Under the pieces are notes generated by a model that saw nothing but the letters and a program-made list of their open reading frames with translations, was not told the DNA's origin and made no database searches. A program made the position numbers and the translations under genes. DNA of 38,838 nucleotides, from positions 1 through 38,838 of the forward strand of contig NZ_CALWUM010000021.1 in assembly GCF_944384765.1 (NCBI RefSeq), read 5' to 3'. Positions 7,463-14,810 of this stretch are shown one piece after another. Numbering within the stretch: position 1 is the stretch's first letter; every line of letters starts with the position of its first letter. The DNA is from an uncultured Agathobaculum sp. Lineage in GTDB: Bacteria; Bacillota; Clostridia; Oscillospirales; Butyricicoccaceae.

Positions 7463-7507
7463 GTTAGCATAAACTAACCAAATGCATTTTTAGGAGGGTT
7501 AAATTTG
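7463..7507 (+). promoter_or_regulatory. GTTAG-N6-CTAAC operator, copy 2, with an orphan RBS
   Basis: GTTAG-CATAAA-CTAAC (7463-7478) has the same arms and spacing as copy 1, 85 bp away. AGGAGGG (7492-7498) follows, with TTG at 7505 opening a nine-codon ORF. No promoter hexamers are clear for this copy. Confidence 0.5.
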
Positions 7508-7534
7508 AAACAAAACAGTGGCATGTCACCATAA

Positions 7535-7912
7535 AAAGGGTGCAACAAAGCAGACCGTCGGATAAGCGGTCGAAAACGAAGGTAGCTGGCTGGCTATCCA
7601 GATGTAGGCACGGGAGCAAAATTTGAAACAATAAAGCTCATTCGAGCAAGCATCTTGAAGGCTTTCTCCTGAGAGATCTGACGGGACATAGAAGACTTAA
7701 GTTTATAGGCTCTATGTACTGCTCATTGGTGCTTGAATGGGTGTCCGCTGACTTATAATGAAGCGCGGTTGCAAACTGCTCACCGCACCTACCTCTTCAT
7801 ACTCTACAGTTTATCTGCCTTCGTAACAATTTATCAAATAACTCTCTACAGCGAAAGCGCCAACCTTGTTTCATTTCTCGTTGGTGTCTTTTTGCAGAAA
7901 GGTATGGTTGTA
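7535..7912 (+). other. Long leader of the S-layer-homology gene, partly structured
   Basis: No ribosome-binding-site-led ORF is seen between the last orphan start and the S-layer gene. Visible structure includes a GACCG/CGGTC hairpin near 7550-7572 and a 13-nt direct repeat (AAATTTGAAACAA) at 7501-7513 and 7619-7631 bracketing it. The nearest good promoter is at 7339-7367, so the mRNA leader may be over 500 nt long. An in-frame extension of the S-layer gene back to 7733 exists but lacks a ribosome binding site. No known riboswitch class was recognised. Confidence 0.4.
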
Positions 7913-10900
7913 ATGAAAAAGAAAAGTGCTATTGCCATAGCACTGGCAGCAACTTTATTGTTGCCAACCAACGCATATGCTCTGAGTGTATCGGACTTTT
8001 CGGATTTCCCGTCAGATTGGTCCACACAGGCATTGACAAATGCAGTGAATAACGGACTTCTGAACGGTACGGATGGACGAATCAACGCTTCCGGTATGCT
8101 GACAAGGGCCGAAATGGCGGCGATTGTAAACCGCGCCTTTGGGGCGATCAACTCTGCCTCACTTGCAGATTATACAGATGTATCTCCGGATACATGGTAC
8201 TACGAGGACATGGCAAAAGCTGTACAGATGGGGACTTTTCAGGGGTCGAATCATCGCCTGAATCCGACCGACCCGATTACACGTGAGCAAGCTTTCGCTG
8301 TCCTGGCACGTGCTTTTCTGTTGGAAGATGGGGATGTCTCTGCGCTTAACTCATATGCTGACAGAGCAGAGGTTTCTTCGTGGGCATATGGCAGTATGGC
8401 GGCGATGATTGAGAACGGATATGTGCATGGTGCTGGCAACCAGTTAAACCCCAAGGACAATATCACGCGAGCAGAATTTGCACAGGTAATGGATAATATT
8501 GCTCAATCTTACGTATCTCAAACCGGAACGGTATCGCAGGATACGGAGGGAAATGTTATTGTCCGAGCACCGGGAGCAACGCTGGAAAATATGACGGTGA
8601 ATGGTGACCTTGTGCTGGCGGATGGCATCGGTACAGGAGATGCCACGCTCAATTCGGTTACCGTACACGGTCGGATAATCGTTCGGGGCGGCGGCATACA
8701 GTCCATTCACATGAATCAGTGCGTTGTAAATGAAGGCGTCGTGCTGGCCAACCCCAGTGGTGCCACTCGCTTTGTATTGTCTGATAACGAAATACCGGTG
8801 CTTGAGACACGGACGGATGCAGTTATCGACGGTGATGCCAGCAATGTAACGGTTATGGCTGAATCGTCTGTGAATGTACAAAGCGGCGAAATCGAGACGC
8901 TGACTATTGCAGCGGAGGCAACAAATGCAATTATTACGGTTGCAGATAATGCCACCGTTTCGACCATCACGGTAAATGCTAGCGGTGTTTCCGTGCGTGG
9001 TGACGGCAATGTAAATGACGTGCATGCTAACGCGGATGATATTGCAATCACAACGTCTGGCACTCGCGTAACAGCTGCGGCAGACACACATGGTGTCACA
9101 GCAGCCGGCGTTACGGTTGAGGGCGGCAAAACGGCGACAATCAACAGCAGCAGCACCGGCGTAATCGCCAATAGCGGCTCTTCTTCCGGTTCCGGCAGCA
9201 GCAGCGGCTCTTCGGGCGGTTCCTCTTCGGGCTCCGGCAGCAGCAGCGGCTCTTCTTCCGGCTCCGGCGGCAATGGCGGCTCTTCGGGTGGCTCGTCTGA
9301 CGAAGGCAGCGGCAACTCCCCTGACGGTGGGGAAGGCACAGTGCCGGAGGAAATTCAGTTGGTCAACCCTGAGCAGACTGAACTGGTGGACCTGGGCTGG
9401 AGCCAGTATGTGGCGGTTCAGTTTACGGCTGGCAACAGCCTTGCAAACTGTACTTTGACGGTTGACGGCACGGATGTGACACACGCATTCACCCCGGTAA
9501 CGGATGATGGATCGATTGTCAAATGGGAGGTTTCTTCACTCAATCCGGCAAAACTGACTGTGACCAAAGATGATCAAAACCAGACCGTTACGCTCAGTGA
9601 GAATACGACTCCGACCACGCCGCAGCTGGTGCAGGATACAGCTCCGGCTTATATGATTGCGCATGGCCCGCTGGCGTATTGGGACTATTACCTGACCAAC
9701 TATGACGACGACGGCAACCTGCGTGTGGAGCCTGCAAAAACCACGTTCAGCCTGTCGCATGATGACGTGTCGGATGTGCCCGCATTTTATTCGCCTGATG
9801 CAGAGCTGAGAGAAGGATCCGGATGGGGAGAAGTCCAGGGTGAAGTGGTTGTCATGTTCAACTACAATACCGATGCGGAAAAAGCGTGGTTTGACGCGAT
9901 CCCGGATAATCAGGCACAAACCGTTCAGCTTGTATCCTATGACAGCAACAAGACAACCATCAATGACAGCCTGACTTATGAAAAGCAGGCAGGCCTGTCG
10001 CATGGGGAAGGCCAAGTTGGCGAAATTACCGTGCCGCTTGGTCAGGATAATTTCCGTTCCAATGGCCGCTATTATATTCGTATCCGTTCGGATGGACATG
10101 ATACGGCCCTTGTGCCAATCCATGTGGTCAATGAAAAGGCGCCTTCGCTTAAGCTAAGCGGCTCGGGCACCATCCAGTCCGGACAGAATATCCGTTTCCA
10201 GATCGAAGACATGACGTTTGGCATCACAAATCCAACCTATGCTGCAGAACTTAAGCGTCCGGACGGCGAGACGGTATCGCTGGAAATGATAACAGACTGG
10301 TATCAGATCGGCGATCAGCTGACGCTTTACAATGATGTTGCTGCGGAAAATGGCCGCAACAATATTCCGTATAACGGCAGCTATACATTGACAGTGCATT
10401 CGAATGGCTTTAAGGATATGTCTATCACCTTCTCGGTAACCGGCGGTGAGGATTTGCCGCAAAAGAATGTTCTGACAGGAGTGGATGCGATCTCGCGCGC
10501 AACCGGCGGCAGTGTGTCCGGCGACGGAAGCAGCAGCGGCGGCGGCTCGATATCCGCAAATCTGAAATTTGACGCAGATCTGCTTATCAACGCCAAGGTT
10601 CTTACAGCGCTCGGCGTTGAAAATGAAGCTGCGCAGGGCATCAACGATCGATGGGAATACGAAATGGCCGGCTGGGATTCTGTATGGACCGAAGACGGGA
10701 ATGACTATGACTGGAATGACTATATTACCGCAGTCAGCAATGCGCGGAACGTGGGGGATTATCTGACCTTCGCAGAATATACCGAGACTGCAAAACAGGA
10801 TCAGAGCGGGACGCCGTATGCGATCAAGGCTGTGCTGGAGGATAATCTGCTCGGCGACATCCAGTATAATGGGGAATGGGCGGGCCTGACACCGCCTACC

Positions 10901-12550
10901 CTGCAGCTCACAAATGAGGATGGAACTCCGATCAGCGCTGTAACAGAAGACAATGACGCGATACTTGTGTCAGATGACCCAGCATATTTTTCTGCACTTG
11001 AGCGTATCAACATCAACGGCAACTCACAGGATCTCTCGAATGAGCTCTATCAAGTTGACGGTAACCGGCTGACAATTGACAGCAGCGCATTGACTCTTGG
11101 CGAGCGCAATGCCGTAACACTGTATGTCGAGGGGTATAAGGCCAACCGCCTGAGTATTCTGTATCAGAAGGATCTTGAGCAGAATCTCACCCTTTCGACT
11201 AACCAGACCGCTTATGAACGCGGTAGCAATGTTGTCATCACAGTTAACAACTCCGAAGGCGATTTTCTCGAGCACCTGACCAAGGTTACACTGCATAAGC
11301 CGAGCGGCAGCACGAGTTTGGTAAGCAAACAGGGTGTGCAGTCCAACACAGAATACTATGAGGTAAGCGGTAGTGTATTGACGATTGTTGACACAAACGG
11401 CACGCTGCTGAATGAAAATGGCAGCTATACAGTCACGCTGGAAGCATCGTATTACAATCAGCTCACAACGCCGGCATTCACTGTACAGGGGCAGCAGAAG
11501 GCTGCGCCGCAGCCAGGGAGCGGTTATAAGGCAGACGAAAATTTTGTGTTGGTGTTTGATTCGGCGCCTTCTGATTGGAAAAATGGCATTTCCGTGACGG
11601 TTAATGGCGAGCCGTATACCCAAAATACAGATTGGCCTTTCTCCGTATCAGCCGGCAAATTTGAGTGGAACACGGGTGCATATGGCGGCGATGAGCTTAC
11701 ACTTCACAGCAGCGCATATGGAGACGGAGAAAATACAGTTATCTTGTCAGCTGCCGGCTATGAAACCCTGACGGTGAAGGTTAACGGCAAAACCGGAGCA
11801 ATCATCACGGACGAATCGGATGCACAGGATCCGGAACCGGAAGAAAAACAGACGCCGCCGGCATTGAGCAAAGTTGAAAAAAACAGTGATTTATTTGATA
11901 CATATTATCGGGTGTCTTTTGAGGGCGACTGCGAAGCATATCTCACTGCGCTGGTTGACGGGAAGGGCACTGTAACGGTCAACGGCGAGGAATGCTCAAA
12001 AGTATTTATGTTTTTGGGCGGAATGGGATACAAGATCAGTGATGATCCGTATGGCATTCCCACTTATCTGGACTTTTCCGAGGATTGCTTCAGCACAACA
12101 GGAAATACGGAGGTAGTCATCTCCGTTGAAGGCTACACAGACCTGAAGTTTACGGTTGATCAAAATGGTCAACTCGCTGCGGGCAGCACGGCTTCCGATG
12201 AAAGCAAGGGGCAAGACGTCCCTGCATATACTTGGGAGTATAATAGTTTTCTAATATGGGGCGGCCATAAATTGTATTTCGATAGGACGGGAGCTTCTGA
12301 GGAACCTGCTCGAGCCTATCTGTCCGCAGTAAACTCGGTTCAGGTCGGTGCAGTGGAATATACCAAAGCAGCAGGATATAGTTTGGGAGACAATCAGTAT
12401 AAAATTGAAAAAGACGGAACCGAAAAATATCTCGAGCTGTCTGACAGCGGATTCAGCGAGACAGGAAACACAACAATTACAGTTAAAGCTGAAGGCTATC
12501 AGGACCTGGTGTTGATTGTCAATACAAGCGGGGAGCTGATTGAAGCGTAA
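7913..12550 (+). CDS. Large S-layer-homology surface protein with repeated beta modules
   Basis: This 1545-residue exported protein has a signal peptide at residues 1-23 (MKKKSAIAIALAATLLLPTN, cut after AYA). Three SLH domains follow, at about 24-77, 86-138 and 148-202, with motifs such as LTRAEMAAIVNRA and ITRAEFAQVM. These bind secondary cell-wall polymer. Residues 210-415 are a Val/Thr/Asn-rich repetitive beta region. Residues 420-475 are a Ser/Gly linker. The remaining 1070 residues hold several modules ending in GYETLTVKV-like strands (about 831, 1074, 1282, 1407, 1528), resembling the DUF1533/Shr heme-interacting-domain family. The start at 7913 is chosen over an in-frame start at 7733 because it opens a perfect signal peptide and has AAAGG 10 nt upstream. 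Ligand unknown; heme or another ligand is possible. Base composition is lower in GC than neighbouring core genes. Confidence 0.85.
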   Translation: MKKKSAIAIALAATLLLPTNAYALSVSDFSDFPSDWSTQALTNAVNNGLLNGTDGRINASGMLTRAEMAAIVNRAFGAINSASLADYTDVSPDTWYYEDMAKAVQMGTFQGSNHRLNPTDPITREQAFAVLARAFLLEDGDVSALNSYADRAEVSSWAYGSMAAMIENGYVHGAGNQLNPKDNITRAEFAQVMDNIAQSYVSQTGTVSQDTEGNVIVRAPGATLENMTVNGDLVLADGIGTGDATLNSVTVHGRIIVRGGGIQSIHMNQCVVNEGVVLANPSGATRFVLSDNEIPVLETRTDAVIDGDASNVTVMAESSVNVQSGEIETLTIAAEATNAIITVADNATVSTITVNASGVSVRGDGNVNDVHANADDIAITTSGTRVTAAADTHGVTAAGVTVEGGKTATINSSSTGVIANSGSSSGSGSSSGSSGGSSSGSGSSSGSSSGSGGNGGSSGGSSDEGSGNSPDGGEGTVPEEIQLVNPEQTELVDLGWSQYVAVQFTAGNSLANCTLTVDGTDVTHAFTPVTDDGSIVKWEVSSLNPAKLTVTKDDQNQTVTLSENTTPTTPQLVQDTAPAYMIAHGPLAYWDYYLTNYDDDGNLRVEPAKTTFSLSHDDVSDVPAFYSPDAELREGSGWGEVQGEVVVMFNYNTDAEKAWFDAIPDNQAQTVQLVSYDSNKTTINDSLTYEKQAGLSHGEGQVGEITVPLGQDNFRSNGRYYIRIRSDGHDTALVPIHVVNEKAPSLKLSGSGTIQSGQNIRFQIEDMTFGITNPTYAAELKRPDGETVSLEMITDWYQIGDQLTLYNDVAAENGRNNIPYNGSYTLTVHSNGFKDMSITFSVTGGEDLPQKNVLTGVDAISRATGGSVSGDGSSSGGGSISANLKFDADLLINAKVLTALGVENEAAQGINDRWEYEMAGWDSVWTEDGNDYDWNDYITAVSNARNVGDYLTFAEYTETAKQDQSGTPYAIKAVLEDNLLGDIQYNGEWAGLTPPTLQLTNEDGTPISAVTEDNDAILVSDDPAYFSALERININGNSQDLSNELYQVDGNRLTIDSSALTLGERNAVTLYVEGYKANRLSILYQKDLEQNLTLSTNQTAYERGSNVVITVNNSEGDFLEHLTKVTLHKPSGSTSLVSKQGVQSNTEYYEVSGSVLTIVDTNGTLLNENGSYTVTLEASYYNQLTTPAFTVQGQQKAAPQPGSGYKADENFVLVFDSAPSDWKNGISVTVNGEPYTQNTDWPFSVSAGKFEWNTGAYGGDELTLHSSAYGDGENTVILSAAGYETLTVKVNGKTGAIITDESDAQDPEPEEKQTPPALSKVEKNSDLFDTYYRVSFEGDCEAYLTALVDGKGTVTVNGEECSKVFMFLGGMGYKISDDPYGIPTYLDFSEDCFSTTGNTEVVISVEGYTDLKFTVDQNGQLAAGSTASDESKGQDVPAYTWEYNSFLIWGGHKLYFDRTGASEEPARAYLSAVNSVQVGAVEYTKAAGYSLGDNQYKIEKDGTEKYLELSDSGFSETGNTTITVKAEGYQDLVLIVNTSGELIEA
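9170..9340 (+). repeat. Ser/Gly-codon repeat tract (linker of the S-layer protein)
   Basis: Imperfect repeats of ggctcttcttccggctcc-like units encode (GSSSGS)n. They separate the wall-binding half from the outward half of the protein and may expand or contract by slippage. Confidence 0.85.
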
Positions 12551-12621
12551 GACGTAAATTCGCAGGATGTACCGAAAGGAGAAGCATTACTGTGGAGTAG
12601 ACACGCAATGTAGGAAAATTT

Positions 12622-12660
12622 AAGGCCACTCCGGAAAAGAAATCACCGGGGTGGCCTTAT
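12622..12660 (+). terminator. Hairpin terminator after the S-layer gene
   Basis: A 13-bp stem (12622-12634 with 12646-12658) has only a weak T tail. Just before it, at about 12572-12595, an AAAGGAG ribosome binding site leads to a GTG that stops at once. Confidence 0.6.
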
Positions 12661-12712
12661 TAGTAAGTTGTTGCAGTTTTTCGTATCAAGGCTTGCAGAT
12701 TGTCGGGCTAAA

Positions 12713-12943
12713 CGGACACCTGTGCCATAATCGGCGGACGACTAGAGACATAATCGGCGGACAAGCAAGGACATATTAACCGGACAATATTGATTGAGAA
12801 GGCATGGCTTTCGATAATACCGAAATGCCGGCCGGCAGGGCAGAGTGTCCTCTGCTCTACCGGTCCTCAATGCTGTCCGCTTAATATGGCCCGGCCTGTC
12901 CGGGAAATTTGGCCCTGCTGTCCGCAGAAAGTGGTAATCTGCA
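12713..12943. mobile_element. Paired IS21-like terminal repeat arrays without a transposase
   Basis: The left array (12713-12786) has four CGGAC-centred repeats about 21-22 bp apart, including two copies of ATAATCGGCGGAC. The right array (about 12877-12943) has three in the opposite orientation, with TGTCCG at the same spacing. Multiple inward-facing subterminal TGTCCG repeats are typical of IS21-family ends. Only about 90 bp lie between them, with no istA/istB. This is therefore an internally deleted or MITE-like derivative. Exact ends and target duplication could not be fixed. Confidence 0.55.
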
Positions 12944-13104
12944 AGGCTCAATCAAAAGTAGTAAATAGATGGTAGGATGGTAGCTATTGATTACTGTTTA
13001 CGCAGCAAAAAACTTTAGAATTTAGACTGTTTTGGCAGTGCTACAGGCAATTTATAATGTCATATCGTTGCGCGCGTTGATTTAATCAATTTTTTCATAA
13101 AAAC
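12944..13104. other. AT-rich intergenic stretch, nothing recognised
   Basis: No ORF with a ribosome binding site and no RNA gene was found. A TTGATT-TAATCAA dyad followed by T's (about 13077-13095) is the only structure noticed. Confidence 0.4.
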
Positions 13105-13138
13105 AATGCCCGGGCGTTTTCTCTTGCGCCCGGGCATT
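13099..13138 (-). terminator. Orphan terminator reading leftward
   Basis: A 12-bp perfect stem (13105-13116 with 13127-13138) is followed on the minus strand by TTTTT (13103-13099). No minus-strand gene ends here, so it may be left over from a lost gene. Confidence 0.65.
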
Positions 13139-13281
13139 ACCGCTTGTATTCTTCCTGATCAAAAGGGGATTGATCCGTCCTCGGGTCTGGGTATATATCT
13201 TTTGCCGATTGATCGACGAAAAGCTTGCTCCTTTCTGCGAAAAAGCCACAAATTGTTTACAAAATTAATTGCGGAAAATGG

Positions 13282-13310
13282 TTTACAAACATTTGTTCGC
13301 ATGCTATAAT
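13282..13310 (+). promoter_or_regulatory. Strong promoter with LexA-like box for the TnpB-like gene
   Basis: TTTACA (13282-13287), 17-bp spacer, TATAAT (13305-13310). Inside the promoter, CAAAC-ATTT-GTTCG (13286-13299) differs at one base from the Gram-positive LexA consensus CGAAC-N4-GTTCG. SOS control is an inference. Confidence 0.6.
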
Positions 13311-13316
13311 ATAGAA

Positions 13317-13576
13317 AATAAAAAATACGGCAGCGTATGGGGGCTGCAACCCCCACACGCCTGCGCAGGTGATAGTGGCACCTACACAACGGAATTCTCC
13401 GCACCGTGAAATCAGTATACCCTTTTTTATGCTTCTTGGCAAGATGGATACCGTTTTTTCGGGGCGTGTTTCACGTTTATTTTTCGACCCCCTCCGTACC
13501 GTGTAGGCAACAAGCCCTGCACGGTATTTTTTGTTTTGATGTAATATTTCACTCATCTAAACAAAGGAGGATAATT
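13317..13576 (+). other. 260-nt structured leader of the TnpB-like gene
   Basis: Starting just after the promoter, the leader holds a GCGT-TGGGGG/CCCCCA-ACGC hairpin (13333-13360), a CCTGCGCAGG palindrome (13360-13369), an AGGTG/CACCT hairpin (13367-13383), a CGGA/TCCG hairpin (13390-13401), a CGTG/CACG hairpin with a T-rich tail (13465-13484) and finally a full terminator (13497-13532). Hairpins followed by a terminator and then a ribosome binding site are the layout of an attenuator or riboswitch. The class is not recognised. Confidence 0.5.
13497..13532 (+). terminator. Attenuator-like terminator upstream of the TnpB-like gene
   Basis: A 12-bp stem (13497-13508 with 13514-13526, one bulge) and AACAA loop are followed by six T's. 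It lies 45 bp before the ATG and 190 bp after the promoter, so read-through is needed to express the gene. Confidence 0.75.
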
Positions 13577-14236
13577 ATGACTACATTACTGCACCCGGAA
13601 TATCACACGATCACTCGTCGCCTGTACCCGACCACCGAGCAAAAACTCCAGCTCGCCGCCCAGTTTGACCTGCAGGACCGTGCGTTCAACGAATGGGCCG
13701 ATTTGGCGAACAACGGCGTGTTGCAGGGCAAGAGCTATGAGACCATTCAGCGCGAGATCGAAGCGCATCTGATCCCCACCGACCGCCGCGAGGATCGCTA
13801 TGCGTTATGTATCACTCGCAGCCATGTGCTGGCGCTGTTGGTACGCTTGACCGCTGGTAAGATCGAAAAGATCCAGCCCCGGCTGCCCGACCGCAGGCAG
13901 CGCTCTTTCACTTATGAAACTGTCGGCATCAGCGAATATCATCTGGCGCTTCCTTCGATCGGAACGATCGCGATGACGCATTCGAGTCCACTGCCGCCGA
14001 ACGAGACGCTCTGCTATGCCAAGGTCTTTGTGGACGACTTCGGCGACAGTTATCATGTCGATCTGGTGACGGCTACTGCCGTGCCGGATGAGGCGCCGTA
14101 CCCTGTTCCGGACAGCGACTGCTGGCTGGAGCTGCGGGCACCGGGTAAACTGCGCCGCCGTTCTCTTGCAGCCAAGCGGTTTCGTGTTGTCTGCCGCCGG
14201 CGGCACACTAAGCCTGCGTATCATGTGGCGATTTGA
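13577..14236 (+). CDS. TnpB-like N-terminal-domain protein lacking RuvC (unknown function)
   Basis: The protein is 219 residues long. The first 35 residues (RRLYPTTEQKLQLAAQFDL, then AFNEWADL) resemble the start of IS200/IS605 TnpB proteins. RQRSFTYET at about 113-121 and a beta strand series around ALPSIGTIAMTH and YAKVFVDDFGDSYHVDLV resemble the TnpB wedge/OB domain. The protein then stops with a basic tail (APGKLRRRSLAAKRFRVVCR). The RuvC motifs and zinc finger of TnpB (another 200 residues) are absent, and no such frames follow. AAAGGAGG stands 6 nt before the ATG and the frame is open and uninterrupted, so this looks like a kept gene rather than debris. It could be an RNA- or DNA-binding repressor derived from TnpB. 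Family assignment rests on motif reading only. Confidence 0.5.
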   Translation: MTTLLHPEYHTITRRLYPTTEQKLQLAAQFDLQDRAFNEWADLANNGVLQGKSYETIQREIEAHLIPTDRREDRYALCITRSHVLALLVRLTAGKIEKIQPRLPDRRQRSFTYETVGISEYHLALPSIGTIAMTHSSPLPPNETLCYAKVFVDDFGDSYHVDLVTATAVPDEAPYPVPDSDCWLELRAPGKLRRRSLAAKRFRVVCRRRHTKPAYHVAI

Positions 14237-14274
14237 TCACTCACCATGTCATAAAGAAATCATCTACGTACAGC

Positions 14275-14304
14275 AGCACCCCCACGTCACACCGTGGGGG
14301 TGCT
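14275..14304 (+). terminator. Hairpin after the TnpB-like gene
   Basis: A 12-bp GC-rich perfect stem (14275-14286 with 14293-14304) is followed by a weak TTATATTCATT tail. It is a probable terminator, or the 3' end of an associated RNA. Confidence 0.6.
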
Positions 14305-14348
14305 TATATTCATTCGCTTTCTTCTATCCGAAACAAACCGGCGACTTC

Positions 14349-14810
14349 TCAGGACTTCTTCTTGGAAACCCCGACTGATAGCAGGTTGCCTGGCTTCAGT
14401 CGGGGTAATTCACTATGGCAGGTGTTGTTTGCCACCTCATCTGCAAATGGCTGGATAGTAAGAAGTAATAGGTAGCCAGCCTTGGGTATAAGCCACCCAC
14501 AACGGAATAGAAAACCCCCGGAGCAATGATCATTCTTGTACTGGGACTTGTCCTTAATCCGTTTTACCCTTTTGGGCAGTTCTGCCTCATCCACTTCACC
14601 ATCTGACACCCCGGAGTGGATGGATACCATTAAAAGGGGCAGATCATCATTCCCAGGCTCTTTTCTTTCAGCATAAATATCTCCAAAGGTGTACCGTTTC
14701 CAATCGGCAGGAACAACCCCCTGCGGGGTTTTGACATATCCTTCCGGCACCTCACCCCAGTGGATTTGCTCGATTCGCTGTTTGATTTCTGGTTTCATAG
14801 AATCCCCCAT
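14349..14810 (-). pseudogene. hsdS: Type I restriction specificity subunit remnant (hsdS)
   Basis: The frame opens with ATG at 14810, overlapping the TAA of rhuM. It reads like the start of HsdS: a short N-terminal helix (EQIHWGEVPEGYVK), then DWKRYTFGDIYAERKEPG and LPLLMVSIHSGV of the first target-recognition domain. After about residue 90 (KDKSQYK) the similarity stops. The +1 frame then reads an aromatic stretch (YYFLLSSHLQMRW), suggesting an indel near 14530. The frame ends at 153 residues, against about 400 for a full HsdS with two recognition domains. It therefore cannot specify a DNA target in the usual way. Confidence 0.75.
14368..14406. repeat. Inverted repeat at the broken end of hsdS
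   Basis: ACCCCGACTGA at 14368-14378 is inverted at 14396-14406, with a 17-bp partly self-complementary loop. It lies at the 3' edge of the hsdS remnant and could mark a junction or serve as a hairpin terminator. Confidence 0.6.

Noticed and set aside
13317..13535. HEARO/omega RNA of an IscB element
   Set aside because: HEARO RNAs sit upstream of IscB genes, but the downstream protein has no HNH or PLMP motif.
13159..13556. Minus-strand ORFs of 80-100 codons opposite the TnpB-like leader
   Set aside because: They cross the promoter and hairpins, lack ribosome binding sites and do not look like protein.
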